DNA of 64,000 bases, taken from positions 615,001 through 679,000 of the forward strand of contig OZ022243.1 of the NCBI GenBank assembly GCA_963978895.1. Direction: 5' to 3'. Shown one piece after another: positions 24,522 to 36,140 of this stretch (positions are counted from its first letter, which is position 1; each line of letters starts with the position of its first letter). The DNA comes from Erpobdella octoculata. Taxonomy: Eukaryota; Annelida; Clitellata; Hirudinida; Erpobdellidae. Both the position numbers and the translations under genes were made by a program. Under the pieces are notes generated by a model. It saw only the letters and a list, made by a program, of their open reading frames with translations. It was not told where the DNA came from and did not search any database.

Positions 24522-26397
24522 CTACCGCTCAAAAACTTGAAAGCCACAAATAGCAAAATGGGCTTTTTGGCTCGCATTGTCTAAAACAATGTCTCCCTGT
24601 TGAATGATCACATATCTTCCAAAAAAGTTCAAGTGACTGAAAACCATGCGTTGATATAGCCCAGAATAGTCCCAGCTTCCGAAGACACTGCATACTGGGT
24701 ACTGTCCCATACTTGGCAGTTTTTCGAACCAAGAGGTGTTGGTCATACAGACTGTTAGATTGGCCAACATCGTCACTAAAAGATGCATTTTTTTTTATAA
24801 ATTATTAAAGGATACAAATAATTGCAAAATGGTGGCAACAAAATATTAATGATGATGACAATGATGATCGTGATGATGGTGATGAATATGTTTAAAAATT
24901 ATTTTGTGCAATACAATCCGTAAAAAAGTTAGATAAACCAAACCAAACTTGTCATTGAATTATCTGGCAAAGGAAGAAACAAGGCATATTTCAACTTGAC
25001 CATCTTCTCCATATCTATCATCCACCAGTTGTCTCTGGAAAAACTTTCCCTTGTTTTAGCACAAGTGTCGGGTGAACCATCCACCAAGTTCCATGCACCC
25101 ATTGGCATTTCGTCTGTTATTTCCATTGAGCTCTGACATGTTCTACGAAATCTGGCTAGATCCAATTCTTTTAGTAATGAGAAAAATTATTAATAAAACA
25201 TTATTTAGTAAATTATTTTCTGCACATCAGATACTTTAGGAATGAAACGACTACTGGGAATAGTGAGAATTTCGTAGAAATGAAAGTTATGATCGTGGAA
25301 GTTAAAAAAAAACATAATTTTTAGTTGTACTGAGCTAAGAATTCCATTGACAAACGTTAAAAATGATAGCTTATAATCTAAAAAAATGACTTATTCTAAG
25401 ATCAGTAACAGTAATTAAAAAAAATAAAATATTAAAAAATAATTTTATCATTGAAAAAAACAAACGTCCAATTTCCAGTTTTTTTTCTGTTGACACCTTG
25501 ATTTAATAATATTATTAAAATTTAATAGAACAACTAACATTAACAATGAAATTATGATAAAAATGTAAATAATCATTTGATTATACTTTAGATGTGAGTT
25601 AATTATTTGTTTATTAATATATACCTACTATAACAAACATATCGTTAAAAGCAAATGTTTTTTTTCTTACAAATCCCTTATATTATTTCAGGATTTGATG
25701 GCATTTCACTTAATGCAAATTCTTCGTTCAAAACATTTTTTTTAGATTTATAAATTTAAATAATTTTATAATTATGTTTGATTTGTTTTTGATTAAAAAA
25801 CTTAGTTAATTGATTTTTTAAATTAAAAGTTTTTTCTGAAATTTTTTTAAAATTGTATAGAATGTGAAAAGAGCTTAAATTTTTAATTTCATTTAACTTG
25901 ATTGGATGACGGGAAGTTTGTTAATTTTTCCTTTAAGTTTTGCAAACATTCAAGCAAGCAAGCAACGCCGGCGGTAAAACTTATATAAGGAATTCAAAAA
26001 TATAAACTTTTTTATGCGGATTCTTTAGAAACAAAATACAAACTTCATAGTAAACACAGCCGGGTACAGGGTATATAACGTAAGGATAGAAATAGAAAAA
26101 ATTACAGCTATCTTGGTATTTGTTATAATTAAATCCGAAACAATTTTTTTCGTTATTTTGTTGGCACCAATAAGCACATACGACAATAGATGGAACCGGT
26201 TGAATAACAGCTGAGAGCAAGTTGGGGTTCACCATTATTAATATGTCCGATGTTTTCATGGAAAAATTGTTCTTGGACATAACGCAAGCACATCCTCCCA
26301 GACAGTATTCGAATTTTTTGAAAGATAAATTAAAACTTTCTCCGATTTGAAAAAAAATCAAAAAAAGTCCAGCTGTCGTCTTAATTTTACTTGTCAT
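24522..26397 (-). CDS. L2: secreted PAN-like plus F-type-lectin-like protein
   Basis: Minus-strand exons 26397-26044, 25496-25466, 25167-24949 and 24775-24522 (285 aa). After a signal peptide (about residues 1-20) come the eight family cysteines, including CAYWCQQN, CFGFNY and GCVYYE. Exon 2 is again 31 nt (VSTEKKLEIG). Exon 3 has FRRTCQSS, GAWNLVDG, CAKT and DNWWMID; exon 4 has LTVCMTNTSWFEKLP, GQYPVC and GRYVIIQ. Closest relative is L1, with which it shares the VSTxKKL linker and a longer exon 1 loop. The final residues are FAICGFQVFER, so the usual E-F-E-V-Y-G ending is altered. The exon 3 donor is acaa|gtttgg. Confidence 0.75.
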
Positions 26398-26550
26398 TTT
26401 TTGGCTACTTAAAAATGTTTAATGTTGTTGATGAATTTAAATGCAATTCGAGAGAATTAAAAAGTGTAAATATTAAATTATTGACAAATTATTAGATATA
26501 AATTTGTTGAAATAAAATTAAAATCTAACGGAATTTTATTTTTTTTAGCA
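26398..26550. other. 5' flank of L2 up to the transposon
   Basis: AT-rich. Related by position and composition to the 5' flank of L1. Confidence 0.3.
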
Positions 26551-27685
26551 TAGGGGAGACCGGGGCATGTTGAACCACGGGGCATGTTGAACCAGATGGG
26601 TAAATTTGCTTATTTATAGAAATTTTTTTGTCAGAGTTTCATAGTTTGGACTAATAATATAAATAGAAGTAGCTGTGTTGATTTGTGATGTTTATGTATG
26701 TTAATTTTAAAATAATCGCGATATAAGTGATTTTGCCGGTTTCGAGTAATTTTGAGTCGTTGACGTTATTGTTCTTTAAAACACAATTGCAAAGAAAGTG
26801 AGTAATTTTAAGATACATATTTTTGTTGTGTTTTTATCCAGTAACACAGTACGTGTTTTCTTTCTCGCATCAGTAACATGTTAATCAGCCTACAGTTAAA
26901 ATACTAGGACCAATACGATTGGGGCATGTTGAACCATTTTGTTAGGGGCACGTTGAACCAACAATATTTTATCATGGTGATGATTTGACTTGTTATAATT
27001 GTTAGATATTTTATTAGATAATTTTAATAGAAATTTTTGTCAATTATTAGATATTTTTATCAGTTATTAGATTTTTTTATTAGCTGTTTTGTCTGGGTTT
27101 TTCTCAGGGTCATTGCGTGTTCTCACAATTACCCAATAACCATTCTAAAACACACAAGTTGTTACAATAATTACGTAAGCAGCATTAAGCAGCTTTAATG
27201 ATTTAATCCATAGCGTTTCGTAACACAAGAACTTATTATTAGTAATATTAATTATAATAATTACGCAACTTTTGTAATAAATTAGATGAACTTAAAAACC
27301 TCAAATACAACAAAACCAAAAAATTGCGAAATCCGAATTTTATTGGAGATATAAAGTAAAATAGAAGATTGAAGATAAATCAATTTGACTTAGATAACAT
27401 TTGTACATTTAAAAATGTTTCATTAGAACAATAACTGCTTAGCAACAGCAGTTATAAAACATTGGTTCAACGTGCCCCGTTAACGGGGTAAGTTGAACCA
27501 CATGACGGGCTTGCTAATATTTTCTTCTATGGTCAAGGAAAAATCTTAAAATTAAAAATAATTTTTGGTATACGTAATAAACATATTTGTTTATAATAAA
27601 AACCTATTTCAAGATGTTTTACTGCAATAATAAATGTGTACTGAGTAAAGTTATAAAAATTGGTTCAACATGCCCCGGTCTCCTA
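26551..27685. mobile_element. Non-autonomous DNA transposon (large MITE) with GGGGCATGTTGAACCA repeats
   Basis: The left end (TAGGGGAGACCGGGGCATG) and right end (inverted: TAGGAGACCGGGGCATG) form inverted termini of about 26 bp, bounded by TA. The motif ggggcatgttgaacca or a variant occurs twice at the left end, twice near 26930-26965, and inverted twice at the right (27462-27500 and 27658-27680). Such repeated subterminal motifs are typical transposase binding sites. The interior has no coding frame. I do not assign a superfamily. Confidence 0.75.
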
Positions 27686-28788
27686 CTTGCAGACAAACTA
27701 TTACACCTCAGCATTAACTTTTTTATATTAAAAGCAATATATATAAACAAGCTAAAATGAAAATGGAAAAAGCCAAAGCTGTTGAAATTTTTTTTCCTGG
27801 AAAACATTTATATATAACAATAAAATTCCGTTTATTCCAGTTTGATTAGCAATTCTGAACAATTTTTTTATCGAATTTTTCATTTCAGTCGATATTTTAG
27901 TCTCGACTACATCGTTGCCGAAAATGCTGAAAAAGTCTGATAAAAAACGGAACCAAAACACAGGCTCTTTGCAAATTCTTTTAATTGTGAATTTGTTTCT
28001 TATAACATAGTATTTTATAAATTTAAATCTTCGGTTTTCAAGTTCATATGAAACAAGTAAAAGAAAAAACTAGTTTTTTTAACACAAACTTTGATTTCAA
28101 ATACACTCGATTTAGAAATACGAAAGATGTTCAAATTAATTTTTTTTTAATTGAATCATTTATTGTCATCCAATATAAAACTATGCTGAAAGTTTCAGCT
28201 TCCTAGCTAGTCAAAAAGCTGGTTAAATTTTACTTGCAAGATTTGTGTACATAGAAAGCCACACACACACACACACAAACAAACAGAGATTGTAACCTAA
28301 ATAAAAATTTGTTAAAAACAAACCAAAACATTTTGAATTAACTGATACTGTTTGTTGGGCATGTCATGCACGTCATGCAGACTTTCAATGTAACCGCTCA
28401 CCGATGACATGCGTCATTGTCATAGAAATGTTTTTTTAGATTTAATTTGACGTTTTCTGTATTTGAATTTTAATTTATTCAGTCACATGAAAATGTTCTT
28501 TATTTGTTTTGCTTTTTACGTTTTTTGTGTATTTTTTCAACTAGAAAAGTGAATACAAAACTGAAAATAACAAAATAAGCAAAGCCACGTTGACTAACTA
28601 CAAAAAAAGTGTTACACGTAAAGTAATCATAAAGTGTTATTGATATTACTCTAGGAAAGCAAATGTCCAGATAGTATCAGATAAACTACAGTGGATACGT
28701 CTAGATTGTCTAGAATAATGTCTTATATACATAGTGAGTTTTTGTACCACTGGGAACAACACTCTTGCTGTTTTGATCTTCGGCTATG
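27686..28788. other. Intergenic between the transposon and L3
   Basis: 27785-27945 resembles the L1 5' flank. 28145-28300 is an inverted relative of 56110-56260 (a dispersed element) and ends in a short (CA)n run. No gene. Confidence 0.5.
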
Positions 28789-30513
28789 TTAAATAAGCGG
28801 AGGGTAGGCATAAGCTTCAAATTCACAGAGAACAAAATCTCCGATAACATCAAAAAGTTCATTTTGCTGAATTATAACATATCTTCCTGGCAAAATTGTC
28901 GAAATACAAAATGCCTCGTAAATCGTCGACATACTGAAATTAGGATTTGTGAGTGTGAGACATGTCGAATATTGGCTTGCTGGCGGAAGTCCATCAAACC
29001 ATGATGCATTTGTCACAGCTATAATTAAATTGGTCAACCTTGATGCTGTAATATTATAAAATTAAACAAAAACAATGTAACAAATGCAGGAGAATTAATT
29101 TGAAAAACTTAAAAAAAACTTTATAGTCTTTTACACCAGGTGTTTTAGACTGTTGAAGCGGTGTGTTAAAAATACCAACGTACTTCGTACTCACTGTCGT
29201 GGATCATAATTTGATCCTTTTAACTTTTTCCTCCTTTTTTTATCCAGGCGTGAGACTGGCTTACAAAAGCAAGGCGGAGTTAAAGAAAAGAAAAGATAAG
29301 ATTAATGTCATATATTTATATAGCGGCCCTGGTGGTATAGTATTATGGCTTTTTTGTGAACTTCGTAAATGTAAATGTATTGAACATTTAGGCACTACTT
29401 CGTATTGATAATACCACAACAGCGCCGGGAACGACTCGTGCATATGGGATCACACAGTGTTACATGCCACCCGCACGTGTCTCCGAAATCGGAATGTGCC
29501 GAACCCTATTCGTAGTTGGTGATTCAAATCCAACTTTCTTAATTAACAACTGCCTTAGTGACTATGAATTAATCAACACAGCAATGTGTTAAGTTCATGT
29601 GAATATACTGAAGAAAAATGTTTACTATCTTCCAGAGCGGACGATCTAGCCACAAGGACGACGTACTTCAGTCTGTAAATCTGTTCGAGATCAATCATCC
29701 ACCAGTTATCTTTAGTAATGCCGTCATCGGTTTTTGCGCAATAATCACTCTTTATGGAGGTGTTGTAGAATCCATCCACTAGGTACCAGGCTGCTCTAAC
29801 AAAGTTGTTGTCGAATTGGCCAACGGAGCTTTGGCAAGTTCTACAGGATCTCGCAACGTTGGTCGGAGCTGGAAAATGCAAAAAAAACTCAGAAAACTTT
29901 TATTTATCGAATAATACGTAAAACCGTAACAGTAGGTTAATTTTAAACAACAGTAATTTTGAAGACACGCTGTTTTAGAGTTTCATTAGTGTCAATTATT
30001 TTGGTTGATGATTAAAAAGAAAAAGTTTCCAAAGTTTACCGTTGAATGTTTTCTGGGTTAATTTGGGAGCCTGTAATATTGTTAAATAAAAACAGTAATA
30101 CACTTTATTAAAAATTATTTTCCATATAGACATCTATAAAAATTTTAATTTCATCTTTATAAAATTACTCTAATTAAAATAAATCAGGAAGCGATTCAAA
30201 CTTCATAATATACGCATCCAGTTTTAGGATACATCAGATAGCGGTAGCTTTCGTAGAATCCGCAGATTTTTTCATTCTTATCATAAGTAAATCCAATGCA
30301 TTTGATTTCTTCTTGACACCAGTAAGCACATTGAACGTGTGGTGGAATCCCTGACAAACTAAGCAGATCTGAAATTCCTTTTAAGAGGTAAGGGAAACTA
30401 AGGGGACACACACATCCCCACTGGCAGTGGGCAAACTTGTTGAAGTTCAAACACTCACTGCTGCAGAGTAATTGAACGAAAATAAAAAATATCTTCGCTT
30501 CTTTGTCAGACAT
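28789..30513 (-). CDS. L3: secreted PAN-like plus F-type-lectin-like protein
   Basis: Minus-strand exons 30513-30202, 30070-30040, 29868-29626 and 29045-28789 (280 aa). An in-frame ATG nine codons upstream (30540) would add MFRGWKTIA. I chose 30513 because other members start M-S/A/T just before the hydrophobic signal. The PAN-like part keeps all eight cysteines (CQWGCVC, CAYWC, CIGFTY, CGFY, GCVYYE). The linker exon (APKLTQKTFN) is unlike the others. Exon 3 has CRTCQSS, AAWYLVDG, CAKT and DNWWMIDLEQ; exon 4 has SRLTNLIIAVTNASWFD, GRYVIIQ and LCEFEAY. Intron 3 (29046-29625) holds a stretch of higher GC content that I could not identify. Confidence 0.75.
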
Positions 30514-30540
30514 TGCTATGGTCTTCCAGCCTCTGAACAT

Positions 30541-31440
30541 TTCTAGCTAATTTGTAGTGCTCTGATTTAAGCCGAAAAATAAGATTACGATGCCTCGAGA
30601 AGAGATATAAGAAAACACAACGTTTGCTAGCGTTTATCGTGTGCTTAAAAACTACTGCAGCCGCTCTTAGTTTAATTTATTTTTTTAATTTAATGCTTTA
30701 AATTTATCGGCAATTTTCCGTTTGTGATTTTGTGGCACGTCTAATTGTTGAACTCATCGCAAGAGTGACTTGAACATAAAGCAATGACAACCCACTCTGT
30801 CTACTTTGATGATCACGAACTCTATTATGCAAAACCTACAAACCTGACGCAAACATGCAGCCAAACAAATTGAAAATAATGTTCATTAAAATGTACCCAA
30901 CCCAGGTGCAACCAGGTAACCCACTATAAATTTCATACCTTTTATTGTAAAATTTGTAAACTTGTAAAGTGTTTCGCTACTGGTAAATCTTCATATTGAA
31001 TAATACAATTAATTAAGAATAAATCGTAGTTAAAAAACTCAAAACCAAATCAAATGAAAACGACACTGAAAATTCAACAGATTTTCCATTAGATTTTAAA
31101 ACATGACCATACTTCAATATCACAATATTACCATACCTGAATATCACAACATCACCATACCTCAATATTACAACATGACCATACCTCAATATCACAAAGC
31201 ATACCAACCACAAATAGAAAAAAAATTAACTACAAAGCTAATTATCTTGACATTTGTTCATTAACCTAATATATAAAAAACTGATAAAATGTTTAACAAT
31301 ATTTATCTATTGTCCATTTTGTTACTAAAAAACCTTTAGTAATTTTCAAGAAACGTTAAATTAATCATTATAATTATGAAATATTTTTATAATTAAGTTT
31401 TAATTTTGTTATAAACTATGTGATAACCTATTTGACATTT
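30541..31440. other. Intergenic with a 27-bp minisatellite
   Basis: 31095-31200 holds about four copies of a roughly 27-bp unit (accatacctcaatatcacaa). Otherwise AT-rich, no gene. Confidence 0.6.
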
Positions 31441-31572
31441 TTTTATTTCAAGGTCACATCTTTGTAGTTATGATGACGATAGTTTCAGTTTTGATCTCCC
31501 GTTGAGCTTTGACCCCAAACTGTTGTTGTTTTGCTTTTCCAGCTGGGTGGCGTTCGAAGGTCCCGTTTATAC

Positions 31573-31815
31573 GTGTAATGCCGGTACATGTAAAATTAGT
31601 ACTTGTAATGCTAGTACATGTGTAATGCTATTACATGTAAAATTAGTATTTGTAATGCTGGTACATGTAAAATTAGTACATGTGTAATGCTAGTACATGT
31701 AAAATTAGTACTTGTAATGCTGGCACATGTAAAACTAGTACTTGTAATGCTGGTCCATGTTAAAGTAGTACTTGTAATGCTGTTACATGTAATGTCAGCC
31801 AGGGTAAAGTTAATA
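31573..31815 (+). repeat. 30-bp minisatellite (gtaatgctggtacatgtaaa plus attagtactt)
   Basis: About eight imperfect copies. Alternating TACATG and TTGTAATGC blocks give a repetitive Val/Leu/His frame that is not a gene. Confidence 0.85.
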
Positions 31816-32607
31816 CATTCAATTGCGGTAATGACACCACTTTTTGAAAGAAATAAACTGGATTTTGTATAACTCTCATGAATAATGTATCAATTTTTTT
31901 TTTATTTTGCTTTTGCACCACTGAAGTAAAAAATATTACACAAAAGAAAAAAATTATTAGCCATGTTTATTTGCGAAGCAATATTTTTGACATTTGTACC
32001 GTTTTAGACATTTGATCGACAGGATACATCCTATTAAATAAGATAAGACCTTAATACCTGCTGTAAAATCAATGTAATTTATTGAAGTTCTTCACATTAG
32101 TACGTCCAACGAAACAAAGGAGAAAGATAATTAGGTCATAATACCATATTTTATAGATATGTTCGTTCTTTTGCCACCTTTTTAATCGATTCCTGTATTG
32201 AACCTGCTCGACCTTGGTTAGATTGAGCAACAAAAATGTGTAAAACTATTTAGAAAAAAAAAACTATATCATTACTATTTTTTGGTTTTGATAAATATAT
32301 ACAGATAGATAAATAAATCAATAAATAAAATAAAATTAATAAAACATATAGATACATCCAATCATACTAACTATTTTAATAAACTGTGGAGTTTAATATA
32401 TAACCTGACCTTGTTTTTTCTTTTCCCCCTGGAATGACTTTCTGCTGAAATCACGTCACCATTCGATCCTTTGGATTTGAACGAACGAACGAACGAACCA
32501 CCCGCTGCGTTCGTGATGAACAACAAAAAAGTAAACCAGAAACCGCGAACTTGCAAACGTGTTCATGTCAGCGAACATCTGTTTCATTCCAGAACCAAAC
32601 GAAACTG
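31816..32607. other. Intergenic upstream of the triple-PAN gene
   Basis: AT-rich; a short GAAC tandem near 32480-32497. No gene. Confidence 0.4.
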
Positions 32608-32616
32608 TATATAAAT
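32608..32616 (+). promoter_or_regulatory. TATA box of the triple-PAN gene
   Basis: TATATAAAT lies about 30 bp before a short candidate leader that ends at a consensus donor (gtag|gtaagc, 32679/32680). Position and match to consensus are the evidence. Confidence 0.55.
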
Positions 32617-32842
32617 GAAAAAATTTACTCTGGCTTACATTGGAAAACCAAGAAGTAGCTGATCTGAAGAGAAGAGTAGGTAAGCTAATATTATTACTTT
32701 TGAAATAACTATTTATAAAATTATTTTAAACTTTATTTAATCTTAACCTTTATTTGTTTCATTTGTTTATTTATTTATTTTCAGGTTTATCATGTTCACT
32801 CTAAACATGTATTCATTTGTGCATTTATTCATTTACAGGTTC

Positions 32843-34664
32843 ATGATGTTGTTCACCCTCGTAGCATTTGTTCTTCTTGCAAGCCAGGCTTACGCAGGAC
32901 CTCTGAGTTGGTTTTCAGCCTTAAATAATTACTAAAATAACCAAATATTTTCATAAATAAACAAATATATATAACTCATAAGATAATTAATCTAATAATA
33001 AAACAGTTTAAATAAATTGCAAATAAATACTTTAGCGACGCCTGGCTGCTGGGTAGCCACATCAGACTACCATCTTCCTGGCCTGACTCAGGCAAACTTC
33101 GACAAGGTCTTCGACTGCCTCAGGTATTGCGACCTCCAGCCGACTTGTACTGCCATCGACTTCGACCCGAGCACTACGCCGAAATGCTGGGTGCAGATGA
33201 AAAGCTTCAAAGCAGCAAAGTCAGATCTTCGGCGGAAAACTGGAGTTACAAATTACATACTGGATCAGACGTGTCAAAACATTACTAACGGATTGGGTTA
33301 GATTTTTATTTTTCTGGTTTTAATAAATGAAATAAGTAAAAAAGAAATTAATTGATTATAAACAATAAGTCCACTAATTGTCTGATGAAAATATAATCAC
33401 GCATCAAATTGTTTTATCTACCTTTAACGACTTTCAGCTTTCATAAAATTCAACTGAAGTAAACCGATCATTTTAAAACACATAAATGCCTTATCTTTAC
33501 GTCTAATATTGTAATAAACACTCAAATCCCCTTAATGTAAATTTTTTAAAACAAATTGCTTTATATGTACCTACATTTCAGATCTTACATGCCTAACGGT
33601 CACTCCAGCCCAGCACATCATTGGCTTGGAACAGGCACCTTTTGACACTGTCGAGCAGTGTCTAATGCACTGTATCAGTCTGAATAATTGCAGTGTCATT
33701 GATTTTGACATCAAGACCAATCCAAAATGCTGGGTACAGAAGAAACCCTTGAAGGTTAGCACTGATGTGCTCGAAGTTAGACCTTCGGTGACCAATTTCA
33801 TTCTGAGTGACAGTTGCAGAGGAAACCTATTCGGACGTGGTATTTATTTATTTTATTTATTTATTTATTCGTGTTTTAAGAGAAAACCTGACAGAACGCA
33901 GGAAATCATAAACAAATGAGCAAAAAAAACAAGAAATTAAAAGAGAGACTATAACGAACATACAATATTCCGCTAATTAAATGACTTGCAATAGTTAATT
34001 TTCGACAATAATAATTATAGAAAATGTTATTGAATCAGCTGATAGAGTAGAAAGAAGTTGGGTTGGTAAGTAAAAACCGTACACTTTTGAATATGCATAA
34101 ATGTAGGTATGTTATATCAGAATGTCTAGGTTTTGTTTTCGATTGGTTTAAAGACTAGTAAACAAATAATTTAATGTTTGGTAAGTTAAGTATTTTAAAA
34201 CAAAAAAGTGAAAAACTCAAAAATTTAGTTTAAGCATTTGATTTTTTCTAGAAATATTTCGTCAGATGGCATTCAGCGAGGTCTCGGACGGTAAGCAGGC
34301 AATGTTCAATTTGTTTAAAATCTTAATCAAGTTATAATATACTAATTTTTAATTGAATTTATTAAAAAAACAAACAAACAATTGAAATACAGTTATAGAT
34401 CAAAGCGAATACGAATCCTGCTGGTACTTCATCAAGAACTGGCAACTGGTAGATGATAATTTCATCAGAGCACCTGCTAACGTCACGGAGACAGTTGACT
34501 GTTTGGATTACTGTTTGGCCAATCCTCCGTGCCATATTCTTAACTTCGATCAGTCTTCAAGTAGCCCGGTTTGTTTCATTCTCAAGAATGAAAGCGCAAT
34601 CAACCTGAAAGGACTCAGAAGAAAAGCAGGCGTTGACACTTACGTCCTTGTCCCAAGCTGCTAG
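32843..34664 (+). CDS. Secreted protein with three tandem PAN/apple-like domains
   Basis: Five coding exons: 32843-32906, 33036-33296, 33582-33839, 34252-34290 and 34393-34664, all junctions phase 1 (297 aa). A signal peptide (MMLFTLVAFVLLASQAYA) precedes three modules at about 22-108, 109-194 and 208-297, each with six cysteines in the same order: C-W or C-L, D/Q-C-L, x-C, x-C, K/V-C-W/F, x-C. Each repeats the I/N-x-D/F-D core (AIDFD, VIDFD, LNFD) and a V-T-N/D-x-I/V end. Uniform phase 1 introns permit module duplication. Upstream lies a non-coding leader with its donor at 32680. Two acceptors compete (32784 and 32838); the first would add an in-frame 17-residue start at 32792. PAN/apple domains bind proteins or sugars. 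A polyadenylation signal (aataaa) is at 34782. It is not a member of the neighbouring L family. Confidence 0.8.
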
Positions 34665-35356
34665 ACAGCTTGTTCTGGTGCTCGACAAAATGAAACAATT
34701 ATCTTTTCTGAAAAATTTCTGATAACAATAGGACGAATTTTAATTGCTTTAAAAATGTTATGTTTATGAATTTATGCATGGAAATAAACTGATGAGTTTG
34801 AGATTTTCTTGTTCATTGGCTATCACAACTGTATGTAAGAATACAATGAGGTTTTTGATTTCAGCTGGTGTAGGTACTCAGTAACTAAACGTGAGCATAC
34901 TTAAATATCGTACTAACTTTTATTATCGCACAATAAAATGAGATAGAAGAACGAACAAGATACATAGAAGAGACTATAAAAGCACCTAGCGATTGTAAAA
35001 TAAAATATTTCATTTATCAACGTATAGTATATACCCGTTTAGTTTAAGACTAAGTTTAACTGAAAAGAAACTATCGAAAATTATGCAAAAATTAAAATAA
35101 AAGAATATAATAGTCTCATATCAATGATTAATAGTTTAACAAGTGCCACAACCACTATAATTAGCCTAAATATTTTTTTTTATTAGATAGTCATATTTCA
35201 TAAAATATATAAGTTTTAACATTATTTTTGCAAAATATTATTATTATAATTTACATTTAATAATAATAATTACTACAACTATTAAAATAATACAAAAATA
35301 TAACCAAAGACAAAACATGTTATTTATGTTACAGTTACAATCATCGCTTTCGCCGA
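34665..35356. other. 3' untranslated region and intergenic sequence
   Basis: AT-rich, no further gene before the tRNA. Confidence 0.4.
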
Positions 35357-35455
35357 GCCCCGGTGGCGCAATCGGTTAGCGCGCCGTACTTATAGGCAGT
35401 ACTGCGATACTACTGAGTCATGCGGAGGTTGTGAGTTCGATCCTCACTCGGGGCA
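35357..35455 (+). tRNA. tRNA-Ile (UAU) with a 25-nt intron
   Basis: The acceptor stem pairs GCCCCGG (35357-35363) with TCGGGGC (35448-35454), with discriminator A. The D arm is TGGCGCAATCGGTTAGCGC. The anticodon stem CCGTA pairs with TGCGG (35421-35425), and the anticodon TAT is at 35391-35393. The intron (35395-35419) lies one base after the anticodon, the normal place. The T arm is GTGAGTTCGATCCTCAC. Animal tRNA-Ile(UAU) genes usually have introns. No CCA is encoded, as expected for a eukaryote. Confidence 0.95.
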
Positions 35456-35459
35456 GGTG

Positions 35460-35466
35460 TTTTTTT
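35460..35466 (+). terminator. RNA polymerase III terminator of the tRNA
   Basis: A run of seven T begins five bases after the tRNA. Confidence 0.85.
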
Positions 35467-36140
35467 ATTTATTTATTTTATTATTTTTTAAAATCAGTTC
35501 TAAATATTTTTGCCATCTTGAACCTTTTTTTTTGTTTACTAATCTAATTTTCGATGAATATTTATGAGTAATGTTGTAAAATAAATAAATATTAATATGG
35601 AATATATTATAGCAACGTTTATGGGCTGTCACAATAGTAACTCAAAACAAGTTTAAACAGATTTTTTCGTCAGTTTTGTCAATAAAACTCCCATTTTGAG
35701 CTTTTTTCAAATGAAAATTTCAAACAATATAGCTTGTCGCTCAAATAGTTCTTTGGGCAGATCTTCTTCCTGTAGAGACGCTGTTTAATTGGAGACTTGC
35801 ATTATCTCCGATCACATTAATTTAAAAAAAAAAAAATTAAGCAGAAAAAAACGTTTGGAAATGGAGAATAAATTGCAATTTTTTTTTATATTTCGAATGA
35901 CATTTTAAAATACAAATGTTTGTTTTTTGACAAATTGTCGAGCGATCGATACCTACAAATGTAAAACAAAGAAAAAGTTGAAATAAGCATACGTTAAAAT
36001 CTTTAAGAACTACTCCGTCGTTACAACATTTAACATACGATTTTCTTCAGTTTTACACAAAATTACAGCTTATTCTTGTTACAAACATATTTTGAGGTTT
36101 AATAAAATAAAAAGCTAATCATTTTTACGAAAATTAAAAT
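35467..36140. other. Intergenic, 5' flank of L4
   Basis: No gene seen. Confidence 0.4.

Noticed and set aside
29320..29545. tRNA-derived SINE (gccctggtggtatagt, then gattcaaatcc)
   Set aside because: The box A-like and box B-like strings are about 190 bp apart, too far for a tRNA-type promoter, and no second copy was seen.
31502..31872. Cys/Thr/Val-rich frames
   Set aside because: They come from a 30-bp minisatellite; frame and unit length give a pseudo-repeat protein with no support.
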